Notes: a model not told the origin generated them from the letters alone. DNA of 39,007 nucleotides from Chara braunii (GCA_003427395.1 BFEA01000102.1:1386198-1425204); one strand, 5' to 3'. Shown: positions 21,993-30,869, numbered from the stretch's first letter. Made by a program: numbers and translations.

Positions 21993-22217
21993 ATGATTTC
22001 AAAGGAGTGGGGAGCAACGGTCATCTTGGTGGAAGCTTCGACGTTCGATCGATTCTCCCAGCCTAACCTGAGCGACGTAACGGTGATCCTCGCCTTCAGT
22101 GGCGATCTGTGCACTATCCACGTGCAGCAACGCAATGCGGTGATCACCAGCCTCTACGAGTGGGGACAAGAGTGGGTAGCGGATTGGTGGCAGCGGCTGG
22201 CCCGACCTGGCTGACAA
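21993..22217 (+). CDS. Small 73-aa ORF downstream of integrase
   Basis: The peptide has a protein-like character (WGATVILVEASTFDRF, LSDVTVILAFSG, WGQEWVADWWQRLARPG) and starts six bases after the integrase frame ends. I do not recognise it. It could be the start of an extra ORF broken before 22218, where the frame runs into GC-rich sequence. Confidence 0.3.
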
Positions 22218-22497
22218 GTGGCGGGAACCGAGTGCATCGATACCTTTTCTCTTCGAACTAGTAGCACCTTTGAATCCCCCGCGGCCGAGGTCGCCGCGGG
22301 CACGACTGCGGCGACCTCGGACTTTGGCGGCCCACCGCGGCCGAGGGGAGAGGGGGTTGGGGAAGGGGTTTGCGGTTCGGGGTTCCGGAACCCCGACCCC
22401 ACCCCCTTGAACAGAAAAAAGTTTAATTTTTTTTTTCCGGGGGGGTGATTTTTGGTGTGTGAAAAAAATAATAGAAAAAAATAGAAAAAATAAATAA

Positions 22498-22537
<40 letters not shown>

Positions 22538-22546
22538 ATTGGTTGG

Positions 22547-22592
<46 letters not shown>
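22498..22592. repeat. (GATT)n microsatellite
   Basis: About 23 tandem GATT units with a few GGTT variants. It is flanked on the left by A/T runs and a G run at 22439-22446. Confidence 0.95.
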
Positions 22593-22620
22593 TTGGAATA
22601 TAAAAAAAGGAAAAAAAATG

Positions 22621-22701
22621 TGTGTGCAGGCTCACACACACTCACACACAAACAAACACATTCACACACAGACACACAAACACGTGCGCGCACACACACA
22701 T

Positions 22702-22754
<53 letters not shown>

Positions 22755-22800
22755 CGGCCACACATATGCACACATACACACACACATACACACATACACT
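22621..22800. repeat. Imperfect (CA)n microsatellite
   Basis: A long CA-rich tract with interspersed ACAT and CACG units. The long minus-strand open frame across here (22154-23506) comes from repeat composition and is not a gene. Confidence 0.95.
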
Positions 22801-23125
22801 GCCCGCTCCCGCTGCCTCCCCTGCTCCACCTCCCGCTGCCTCTCCCACTCCCGATCCCTCTGCCTCTCCCGCTCCCGCTGCCTCCCCTGCTCATGCTCCC
22901 ACTGCCTCTCCCGCTCCCGATCCTGCTCCCTGTCCCGCCCCGCTGCCTCCCCCACTCCCACTGCCTCTTCCGCTCCTGCTGCCTCCCCCGCTCCCAATCC
23001 CACTGCCTCTTCCGCTCCTGCTGCCTCCCCCGCTCCCACTCCCACTGCCTCTTCCGCTCCTGTTGCGTCCCCCGCTCCCACTCCCACTGCCTCTTCCGCT
23101 CCTGCTGCCTCCCCCACTCCCTCAC
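22801..23125. repeat. C/T-rich 42-bp minisatellite
   Basis: Units built from CCCGCTCC, ACTGCCTC and TTCCGCTCC. The last four units have a clear 42-bp period (ACTGCCTCTTCCGCTCCTG...). Because 42 is a multiple of three, the plus-strand frames encode 14-residue Pro/Ala/Ser repeats. Coding is not supported by anything else. Confidence 0.85.
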
Positions 23126-23409
23126 ACTATCGCCGTTGATGCGCGAGGCTTTGTTTGTTGCTGGAAGTACCATGAGGTTAGCCGCGACATTGGACGACGG
23201 CGAGGTGCCATCGGACGACGATCCAGGTCGCATAGCCATCCCAGGTCTGTCGACAGAAGAGGAGTCGGAACCTAGATCCATGTCGAAAGAAGAAGAAGAG
23301 GCATCAGCCGCGGAGCCCCAGGGGGGCCCGCCGGCCCGAGCACCACCTGTTGCACGGGGAGGATCTGCTTTGAACCCTGAAGTCCCTGCCGACGCCGCCA
23401 GTCGACACG

Positions 23410-24054
23410 ATGGCGCAGAATCCTCCTGTCGACATCGCCGCTCTCGCTCACCATCTCCTACCTCCTCCGCCCCCTCCGCACTTCTTCCCCGTCCTCCTCC
23501 CCGCACGGGTGTTGCGTCCTCGTCCGATCTACCGCCGCCCTCGTGATTATTTTTCCTTTTCGCCTCTTCCCCACGTCGAGTTCCCTCTAACCTACCGCAT
23601 TTTCGCCAACCAGCTTTTCTGCCACCACTTTGCCGTACGACTTTTATGCACAGTCTTCCCTCATCGCTCCCCCTCCTTCCCCCTCAATATCCTTCTTTTC
23701 AGTGTCGCGTGGAGGCAGTACAACCATATGGAGTTGTATTGCATTATCTCCGGAACCTTTCCCGCAGTAGAAGACTATGAGTCCCTACGCGATAATATCC
23801 TCCGCACTATCTCTACCCTGTATCCTAATTACCTCCTCTCCCTCTCCCGACCCAACCTTCGATTCCCTCGAGCGCACCGAATCGTCCACTTTGTCGATCT
23901 CGGTGACAAAGCATCCGATTACTTCCCTCCGCTCCCTGCCGATCTCGGTGACAAAGCATTCGATTCCAGTGATGAAGCAGATCCGGGCAAGATCCGACAC
24001 GACCACCGCCGATCAAAGGAGCAGGAAGCTGCACATAACAGGGCTGGATGGTAG
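23410..24054 (+). CDS. Hypothetical 214-aa ORF before the 3' LTR
   Basis: An open frame starting MAQNPPVDIAALAHHLLPPPPPP and continuing through aromatic/hydrophobic stretches (PLTYRIFANQLFCHHFAV, WRQYNHMELYCIISG, YESLRDNILRTISTLYPNYL) to an acidic, repeated LGDKA-D segment. The upstream 23140-23546 frame is also open and acidic (SDDDPGRIAIPGLSTEEESE), in another phase. Both lie between integrase and the 3' LTR, where some plant retroelements carry an extra ORF. No family is recognised. Two 18-base copies of GATCTCGGTGACAAAGCA (23897, 23940) make the LGDKA repeat. Confidence 0.35.
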   Translation: MAQNPPVDIAALAHHLLPPPPPPHFFPVLLPARVLRPRPIYRRPRDYFSFSPLPHVEFPLTYRIFANQLFCHHFAVRLLCTVFPHRSPSFPLNILLFSVAWRQYNHMELYCIISGTFPAVEDYESLRDNILRTISTLYPNYLLSLSRPNLRFPRAHRIVHFVDLGDKASDYFPPLPADLGDKAFDSSDEADPGKIRHDHRRSKEQEAAHNRAGW

Positions 24055-24390
24055 AGATCCCGAAAGCCTGGAGCCGGCAAATTCGTAAAGATATTGCAAT
24101 TGAAGTTGGCGTCAACATGGCCCCTGGCTCGATCTGGTGCTTATGCAAGACTCTATTTGTTCTTATACGCTGGGTTCCTCATTCATCTTCTCACCTCCTC
24201 GATCAAAGGAGCAGGAAGCTGCACAGAACAGGGTTGGATGGTAGAGATCCCGAAAGCCCGGAGCCGGCAAATTCGTAAAGATATTGCAATTGAAGTTGGC
24301 GTCAACATGGCCCCTGACTCGATCTGGTGCTTATGCAAGACTCTATTTGTTCTTATACGCTGGGTTCCTCATTCATCTTCTCACCTCCTC
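24011..24390 (+). repeat. 190-bp tandem duplication
   Basis: 24011-24200 and 24201-24390 are near-identical direct copies (starting GATCAAAGGAGCAGGAAGCT), differing at only a few sites. Much less diverged than the LTRs, so this is a younger event or was homogenised. Confidence 0.95.
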
Positions 24391-24459
24391 CTTCCCACTC
24401 CACCATGTAAATTAGCTTTCGTGCATGCAATCAGGAGATCACATAATTTTGGAACCCCC

Positions 24460-24471
24460 TGAGCGTCACAT
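24460..24471 (+). repeat. 12-bp direct repeat at the left edge of the 3' LTR
   Basis: TGAGCGTCACAT here is repeated at 26868-26879, exactly bracketing the sequence homologous to the 5' LTR. Together with the LTR start it makes a perfect 16-base palindrome CGTCACAT|ATGTGACG (24464-24479). Confidence 0.9.
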
Positions 24472-25995
24472 ATGTGACGTGCCAACTTCTGGACCTGCGC
24501 CATCTTTCAATCCCTCCGCCCCCCCCTCTCTTTTTCAAATTTTGGTATTCTTGCAAACAGGCCGGCATGGCCTCTTTTTGTATTTCCATGAATTAATGTG
24601 CATTGTCCGTAATCAGGGAGGCCCGTCCTTCTCAGGACCTTCGTCATTTTTGGATCGGTTTTTGGGAATTTCATTTTTTGCAATTCGGGAAATGTACGGG
24701 AATTACGCGCGCCTTAGCGAGCGTGCTAGGAATTTGGGTCGACAATTAGGATTTCCGGAATGAGCAGAACCTGGCGTGTCCTTTCTTGTGCATGAATGTT
24801 ATCGACTTCGTCTTGGAAAACTCCGGGAATTTTTGTAGGAATCTGAATAGGTATAGGACTTTCTCCCTCGTTCGCTCTACGCACTGATATGATACTTGTC
24901 AATTTTAAATTAGATGTAACTATTTCGGTGCCCTTTTTCCCTTTGCGTCGACACCATGCATGCGAACGTCCCCTCCCCGCTTCCCTCGCTATCTTCGACA
25001 CTCTCTTCTTCACGCTCACGCTCCTTCTTTCTCTGTAATCGTTTTCCATTTCTTCTTCGCCTCACGCGCCTTTTCTCTTTCTTGATCGTCTGAATCTTGG
25101 TTTCGTTTCTCGCTATCCCTCGCGCTCTTCTTCTTCCCGCTCTAATCCTCACACCGAAATACTCTGTCGACTCCCTCTTTCTTCCCTCTAGCCAAGGAGA
25201 CGCGCCGTGTAAGAAGAAAATTCCTTATACACGACGATTGTGATTGGCCACGACTTGGCGCTGAAGGATCGACATGACTTTCGACGGGCGATTATCCCCG
25301 AACTCCCCAGTACCCCTCCCTACCTCAGCCCTAACCCTTCCTAGCGTCTATCTCCCTTTCTGCAGCTATCAATTCCGCAAGCGCTCTCGAAAATCTCTCT
25401 CTCAACTCATTTGCCAGCTTCCGGGAAGCAGTGGCTAGAGGGTGTGTGTGAAGGGCGAGTTGAAGAATCCCGACGGGCTGACTTTAGTCTTGTCGGCTGT
25501 GCACTGAATCGTCTGCCGGATTGTGGGATCCGGGCCAGACTGTGCAAAGACTAAGTTGGCGGGGTGACGATCGCTATGGTGGATTAGCACGTGACGGTCG
25601 GGATCGGCAATGCTTATGAGAGGTTCGAATCGAGAGTTGAGTGAATGCATGGTCTGGGGCCATGGTGGAATCTTATGGCGGAAGCACCTCTCTTTTTTTT
25701 GTCCTTCGAGCGTGAGTTCTGATCACTCGACTTCTAAGTCGGAATTTCCCTTGACAAGATCGCCGACCATTCTGCGATTGCGTTCTATCTTTCCTCCCCT
25801 CTGATCTAGGTTTATTCTCCCTCATTCTCTCCTTCCGTTATGTTTGTTACAATGGATGGATTGCAGTAATGCTTCTCTCACTTTGATGTGTGCATGCAGT
25901 GGGTCGTATTAGAGAGCTTGTTGTAACATGGTTGAGATGATGATTAGCTGATCGAATGGATGATCTGGCTACTTAGAGCGTCGAACAGATGATGT

Positions 25996-26640
25996 ATGAT
26001 TAGGAAGAATTTTTGCTTTGTTGCCATGTGGACTGACGGACCCAACCCGACCGAGCGTCAACTTCCCGTACCCCCACCACGCCCCTTCACGTACAACGAG
26101 GAAAGGATACATGTATGCGAGTGGGACGTACGAGAAGCGGTCGCTAAGATCGGCGGGCGCTACTACTTTCCTCCCAAAACTCCATGTTCGGGATTCGTCA
26201 GTGCAGGTTTTGTTATTGTTGATACGCACTTTCTGCCCTATTCGTTGTTGTTGTCATTTAACGAGTTGATCGTCGTCCCGTGGGCGGCAGTGGAGCCTCA
26301 TTGGCCTAACACTCTGTGTAGCGATTGTCGCCGCTTCGAGCGTTACCGGGCCAAGGGTTTTCACTACCACACACGTGGCGAGGACGAGCACAAGGAGAGG
26401 GTTGCCCGATTGAAACNCGAGCGTTACCGGGCCAAGGGTTTTCACTACCACACACGTGGCGAGGACGAGCACAAGGAGAGGGTTGCCCGATTGAAACCCT
26501 CCACGTCGGATTCGGCGTTGTGTACCGAGCGCCGACGAGACCTCATCCGTAAACGAGATACCACGTGTGTACCCCCCCCTCTTCACACAAAACGAAGAGC
26601 GACGGCTCGTTGGGAAGTTCAACGATACTTTTTGGATTGA
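25996..26640 (+). CDS. LTR-encoded ORF, copy 2 (open)
   Basis: 214 codons, about 187 without the assembly duplication. The product begins MIRKNFCFVAMWTDGPNPTE and continues with FTYNEERIHVCEWDVREAV, YYFPPKTPCSGFVSAGF, FNELIVVPWAAVEPHWPN, LCSDCRRFERYRAKG and a very basic, charged C-terminal third ending RWEVQRYFLD. It has a C-X2-C pair and several Trp/Tyr/His residues but no family I recognise. It ends about 230 bp before the LTR end, hence upstream of the PBS and gag when in the 5' LTR. It could be a real accessory protein or a 5' leader ORF. Confidence 0.5.
   Translation: MIRKNFCFVAMWTDGPNPTERQLPVPPPRPFTYNEERIHVCEWDVREAVAKIGGRYYFPPKTPCSGFVSAGFVIVDTHFLPYSLLLSFNELIVVPWAAVEPHWPNTLCSDCRRFERYRAKGFHYHTRGEDEHKERVARLKXERYRAKGFHYHTRGEDEHKERVARLKPSTSDSALCTERRRDLIRKRDTTCVPPPLHTKRRATARWEVQRYFLD
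26337..26497. other. 80-bp duplication around a single N (assembly artefact, second instance)
   Basis: 26337-26416 and 26418-26497 are identical, with N at 26417. Same bases and same breakpoints as 14095-14255. Confidence 0.9.
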
Positions 26641-26867
26641 ATTTCCCATAGGCGCGAGTCTCGCGCACACCTTTTTCTCCCTTAAACCCGTGCGGCGATG
26701 GACCTCCTTCTTACTAAGGTCGGACCAACACGGGAGATTTCAGTTCTATTTGTGTACCCACACTCAATTTTTCCAAAAATCCTTGGCACACCCCATCTTC
26801 GCTGTCTTCTCGGGGCCCTTCCGCGAGCCAAAACACTCCGAACGGGAAGCAGCGCAGGGCGTGAGGT

Positions 26868-27584
26868 TGAGCGTCACATCTCGAGAAGGTTTTGCTTTCT
26901 TGTTGGTGGAGTCCTTTGTCTTAGGTAAGTTGTTTCTTGCCTTAAACAAAAAGACATTAAAAGAAAGAAAAAAAAAATCCTCCACCCTGTTATGGATCAA
27001 ATAAATATATGTATATATCGTCAAACAAAACTGCCCAGAAAACCGTAGGTAGAGAGGGAGAAGAGGACAACAAACGAGGGGCTGTGACAAACTGTTTCGT
27101 AGGAGTTTCACGGACTCATCAGGAGGTTGAATATGTATATGTGCAAGTGTGGCGCTTCAGCGACAGACAGGTGCGTGGGCAGTTGGCGCTGAACCACACA
27201 AACGTGACCAACCTTGCATTTTTTATTATATTGTCTATCCATACGCTTTTGTTATGGGTGGTTTGTTATGATTTGTGGAGAAAATGGGAGAGAGAATTTG
27301 AGCTGCTTTAACAACACACTCACCCAACCCTTGATTGGCCTCTTGTGCCGTCTCTCTCTCTCTTGCAGTCTGGTCTGCCTCCTTCCCCCTCCTTCCTTCC
27401 CTCCCCCTCCCCTCCTGCCCCCTCCTGCCCTTGTGTAGAACTACTCAACGCATGTGAATGAGTAGGACTAAGACAACAGAAAAAATATAAGGTGGTGGTA
27501 TGATGAACGACAAAGCCACGTGGGTGTACGCACTCCGACCGCATCCCACACAAACACACAGACGGATGTGGTGGGCCTTGCACC
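26868..27584. other. Right flank of the LTR element, no gene seen
   Basis: Begins with the 12-bp repeat. Bases 26893-26923 match 497-527, left of the 5' LTR, at 26 of 31 positions. The rest is AT-rich to mixed, with a CT/CCTCC tract at 27355-27430. No open frame has recognisable content. A decayed hammerhead-like sequence lies at 27085-27130 on the minus strand. Confidence 0.5.
27085..27130 (-). ncRNA. Decayed hammerhead-ribozyme relative
   Basis: On the minus strand, TTCAACCTCCTGATGAGTCC is followed by GTGAAACTCCTACGAAACAG. This aligns without gaps to the 36751-36806 ribozyme over the CTGATGA box, the stem II region and GAAAC. Stem II has lost pairing (GTCCG against CCTAC) and no GTC cleavage site is found at the matching upstream position. 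I read it as a dead copy of the same family. Confidence 0.45.
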
Positions 27585-27602
27585 TTTTTTTTTTTTTTTT
27601 TC
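27585..27602 (-). other. Poly(T) tract, possible minus-strand retroposon tail
   Basis: A run of about 18 T beginning near 27585 adjoins CCCAAAGAAAAACCCTC. This could be the poly(A) end of a minus-strand retroposon extending right. I could not define the other end or a target duplication. Confidence 0.3.
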
Positions 27603-27767
27603 CCAAAGAAAAACCCTCATTGTATTCTGGGAGGGCTCCAGTCCCATTTTTTAATCCCCGACAAGCGTAAATGAGTACAAAAAGTGAGAGTACAACGAAA
27701 CCGCAAGAGAGAAGGGCCTCTGTTGGGTAGTGTCACTAGTGTGAGACTAACTAAAGTGTTCAGTCCT

Positions 27768-27850
27768 GCTTTGCTATCAAAATGACGAGAAACTGAAATC
27801 TATCAGTATCCCGAGAACACTCTCACTTAAGCTTTGCTATCAAAATGACG
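27768..27850 (+). repeat. 20-bp direct repeat pair
   Basis: GCTTTGCTATCAAAATGACG occurs exactly at 27768-27787 and 27831-27850, 63 bp apart. Sequence between and around is not repeated. Confidence 0.9.
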
Positions 27851-27916
27851 TTACAACGAAACGACGGTTTCATCAGAACACCGCATTCATGAAATTATTG
27901 CCACGGTTTAAAAATT

Positions 27917-28014
27917 GTAACTTCAGTTAAAATTGGAACGATACAGAGAGAGAGAGAGAGAGAGACGATTAGCATGACCCCTGCACAAGGATGACACACC
28001 TAAATCGATAAATA
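27917..28014 (+). pseudogene. U6 snRNA-derived sequence with GA expansion
   Basis: AAAATTGGAACGATACAGAGA is followed after a GA run by GATTAGCATGACCCCTGCAC, AAGGATGACAC and AAATCG. This is the U6 spliceosomal RNA core, including the ACAGAGA box (27943-27949), the AGC triad (27971-27973) and the GATGAC segment. It differs from canonical U6 at a few sites, mostly C-to-T or G-to-A. A GA repeat adds about 16 bases between ACAGAGA and GATTAGC. The usual 5' GTCCCTTCGGGGAC stem is replaced by a tiny AACTTCAGTT hairpin, and the 3' end runs into A-rich sequence, not a T tract. No clear plant U6 promoter is seen. Almost certainly a pseudogene. Confidence 0.8.
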
Positions 28015-28162
28015 GAAAAAACGAAAAAGGAAAAAACATATAACGTGCTGAAAGTAGGGGTCCCCATTAACCATTAGTGAACGTGATTGTAGCTTATGAG
28101 GTAAGGTGGTCTAGATTTTGGATCGACGTGTCTAGGTGGAAAAGGGATTGTTTTGCTGTCAG

Positions 28163-28166
<4 letters not shown>

Positions 28167-28217
<51 letters not shown>

Positions 28218-28229
28218 ACACACACACAC
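28167..28229. repeat. (CA)n microsatellite
   Basis: About 31 CA units with one CATA interruption. Confidence 0.95.
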
Positions 28230-28254
28230 CAAGTGTTTGGTATAGTTCGCGACG

Positions 28255-28562
28255 TAGCCTCGTTGTAGCACTATGAGATAGTTGAATGTAATTTTGTGGC
28301 ATGGGCTGGAGTAGTAGTCATCTTCCCATACTTGTGCAGATTCCACGGCTGGGGGAGGTTAATGGCACTCTTGGTCTTCAAAAAAAGTAAAATATATATG
28401 TATATAATATAAAATATTATATATATATATATATATATTCATATAATATTTCTTTAATTTGCGTACAGGTCCTGTGGTGTTTGTTTGATTTACGATGGTT
28501 TTGTGGGCTGGCTCAGAGAGCTCTCTAAGTTTATTCTCAGACCAATTGCAGGCGTGGTCAAT
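28255..28562. repeat. Copy 2 of dispersed repeat C, with A/T microsatellite insertion
   Basis: Colinear with 330-500 on the same strand (TTGTAGCACTA, GGGGGAGGTTAATGGCACTC, TGCGTACAGGTCCTGTGGTG). The stretch 28381-28460, mostly (AT)n, is absent from copy 1. No coding potential is seen. The family is not recognised. Confidence 0.65.
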
Positions 28563-30100
28563 GCCTGTGATGCGCTAACCTCACACCGCGCGATGTTTCA
28601 TACCGAGAGACGCCGATCAGAGTAACAGAGGGTGTCGCCGAGGATTTTGGGAGGGGATTGAATCGCCCAGACGGAACGGGGGATTCTCGCTTTTGTCCAA
28701 GGTTGTTCCCAAAAGTAAGGCCGATAGAGGGGGCTCAAAAAGAGAAAACAAGAGAATTTGCGGGGTAGGCCGGGCGGTCGTGCGGGATATAAGCAAAATT
28801 CTGATCCGCTGTCGTACCAAATACCCTTACAAGGGTATTTGGCGTGTTTTCTGCAAGTCACACTAGTGCAGCCTCGGTCGCTCGACGACGCGCGTACGGG
28901 AGGAAAGTCTAGGCCCTCGTCAGGGTGAGCCGCACGCTCGGGGTATTGACGGCGAGGCGCAACCATCCGCAATCCGGGTAAGCGAGGCGTTGCGGGCCAG
29001 AGGGACGCGCGACGTTTATTCTTATTTTTATTATTTATTTATTTGTTTGTTTTTATTGTTTTCTAAAGTTTCTTACCTCGATAATCGGTTCTGAGGCCGA
29101 CGCCGGGCACGGTGGCCGAAACGGCAGTCAAAGACCTTGAGCACGCCCATTGAAACTCTGGCGTGACCTAGGCGTTGACAAACTCCTGACTGTGTGGGAA
29201 CACGGATCGAGGGAGTCAACGTTCGTGAGAGTGGTGGGGTCCGTGGTCGTGGCTTTCATTGTTTCCCACTTGGAGAGTGTCGATAGCCTAGTAGAGAACA
29301 TTCCGGGCGAGCCAGCGGACTGCAACACGAGGGTGGCTGGGGTTGCCGTGGGTATACCATCTGCCAACCACGATCTGTTGTGAAAAGGTTTAAGCGTGAG
29401 CGTGCAGTCGGATCCCAAAGGATGACGGATCATGCCCGGGCGCAACACGGTAGAGTGGCCGGGGGCATTGTGGGGAGATCGCAGCGGGACTTCGGTACGC
29501 TGCATCACATAAAACCTTTTCCGCTCCGGTATTCAAGATTTCCATTTGAATTTTTGTTGCTAACGCCCAGATCTACACTGGGATCGCCTCATCTTGGCTT
29601 CAGCTGCAGGCCATGCAGCAAGCCAAGGGCACTGTGGGGGAGATGGCAACTATACTGGTGCAGCTCGTTCGTTGGACTGGGGGGTTAATCGAGCCGCCTA
29701 GTAGCGGATTTCCTCAGAAGTTTCCGGTGGGGGTTGAAGCAGTTCGAGTGGGCTGCTGCATCAGGCGCAGTCGGACTAGCGAAGAAGGGAGCCAGAGGGG
29801 ACAACGGGCGCTAGCACTAGGCGGAAAGGAGCCAGGAAAGAAGAAGGAACCCGACCAAGAAGTGTGTCGGGTGTAGGTTGAGATGGTGTAGGCGGAGGGG
29901 TGATGAACGCTAAGCCAAAAGCGACGGAGGTAGGGAGGAAGAAGTGAGTTAAGGGAGGATAGAACAGGGGCGGATCCCCGAGATCGGAGAAGAGGTAACG
30001 AGCAGTAGGGAGAAAGGCGAGTGAAGGGAACGATTTCGGACGCAAAGTTGCGCCGGGTGCATTCGGAGGGAACAAAAATGGCAGGGCGACGGGTTGGGCG
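28563..30100. other. GC-richer unassigned region with one strong hairpin
   Basis: No recognisable protein or standard RNA gene. At 28817-28842 the arms CCAAATACCCTT and AAGGGTATTTGG form a perfect 12-bp stem with a 2-base loop, a near-perfect palindrome. A second arm pair, AGAATTTGC (about 28752) and GCAAAATTCT (about 28793), nests nearby. 29025-29065 is T/A-rich. Small frames at 29150-29383 and 28598-28972 (minus) have no family resemblance. Confidence 0.4.
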
Positions 30101-30114
30101 CAGCCAGATAGCCA

Positions 30115-30860
30115 TGGCTTGCTCGATTCACATTGGAATCAAGCAAGAGAAGGTAAGAAATGAGGGGTTTTAGGGCAGGCGACCCGGGACTTGAAGTCAG
30201 TTTGAGTGGGAAGTTAGTGGAAGGTGAGTTAGAAGAAGGAAAACTTGCGTGGGAGATGGCGGAGGTTGGATATGGCAAAAAGGGGGAGAGACATAACTGA
30301 CTCGATTCTTCGTAGAATCAAACGGGTGAAGATGCATAGTAGGGGTTTATTGGATGGGCGAACCTATTGGAAACGTTAGATTAGTATAAGAGTTAGTGTT
30401 AGAAAAGTTAGGAGAGAAGAGACGTGCGTGAAGGACATGAAGATGGCGGACGAAGAAGAGGAGATGGGGATGGCGGGAAGTGCATGGCGCCCTCGATTCC
30501 TAACGGATTTCGGCGAACTAAAAGCCGAATCCGAGGTTTTAAGTAGGGGCGAATCGAATGGCAGGCTTAGTTTGTAGGATTGAAGAGTGTATGAGGAGGG
30601 GGAGGAAATGAAAGCTCGCGAAAGTGTCGAAGAAGAAGGTGAGGTGGAACGAGGGAGTGGATTTTGGCTATCTCGGTCGTTCCTTGACCATTCTGAGTAG
30701 ACTAAGAATCTAAACTGAGGTTTCGTGCTATGGCGAGCCCGAACATGAAGCCAGATCGGTGCGGTAGTTAGTACAAAAAGAGTTAGAAAGAAAGGTGGTG
30801 TGCGAAAGTTAGAGATGGTGAGGAAAGAAGAGAGGAGGAGGCTCGATCCCAAAGGGGCTT
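30115..30860 (+). repeat. Four divergent about 190-bp tandem units, each starting with a hairpin
   Basis: Units begin near 30115, 30298, 30490 and 30686. Each opens with a stem built on GATTC...GAATC or a variant: GATTC-acattg-GAATC, GATTC-ttcgta-GAATC, CGGATT...AATCCG, ATTCT...AGAAT. A conserved line of the type GAGGGGTTTTAGGGCAGGCGA follows, then a purine-rich part with AGTTAG...GAGATGG. Primary sequence is poorly conserved while the hairpin position is kept. Minus-strand open frames here are by-products of purine-rich composition. Confidence 0.5.
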
Positions 30861-30869
30861 CTTCGTCGC

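Larger units (their letters stand above)
561..26867 (+). mobile_element. Nested Ty3/gypsy-type LTR retrotransposon locus
   Basis: A long direct repeat (561-14625 with insertions, 24472-26867 without) brackets gag, protease, RT, RNase H and integrase remnants in the Ty3/gypsy order (integrase last). A 13-base match to the tRNA-iMet primer-binding consensus begins exactly where the first repeat ends. The element is dead: every domain has stops or frameshifts, and the LTRs differ at about 9 of 100 sites in the stretch I compared. Many in-frame stops look like TGG to TGA/TAG or CAA/CAG/CGA to TAA/TAG/TGA, as expected from deamination of methylated cytosine. I see no convincing polypurine tract before the 3' LTR, and the LTR ends do not follow the TG...CA rule cleanly. 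Confidence 0.85.
24472..26867 (+). repeat. 3' LTR (uninterrupted copy)
   Basis: Colinear with 561-1571 + 12440-12685 + 13474-14625. It is the empty-site reference for both nested insertions. It contains the longer LTR ORF and the same 80-base/N assembly artefact. True length is about 2,315 bp after removing the artefact. It is flanked by perfect 12-bp direct repeats, which is unusual for an LTR. Confidence 0.85.

Noticed and set aside
22154-23506. Long 450-codon minus-strand open frame
   Set aside because: It runs through (CA)n, (GATT)n and the C/T minisatellite; the peptide is repeat-encoded (Val/Cys, Asn/Gln/Ser and Arg/Gly/Glu runs) and overlaps equally long plus-strand frames.
27907-27914. 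TTTAAAAA as a TATA box for the U6-like sequence
   Set aside because: It lies only about 10 bp before the U6-like 5' hairpin instead of the roughly 25-30 bp of plant U6 genes, and no upstream sequence element is seen.
28058-28075. Complete second copy of the TIR transposon ending at GGGGTCCCCATTAACCA
   Set aside because: Only one terminus was found; no matching opposite end within the preceding 500 bp.
28860-29000. GGAGGAAAGTC word resembling the conserved start of RNase P RNA
   Set aside because: No matching P4 partner strand or other conserved regions follow within 120 bp, so the match is too short to support an RNase P or MRP gene.
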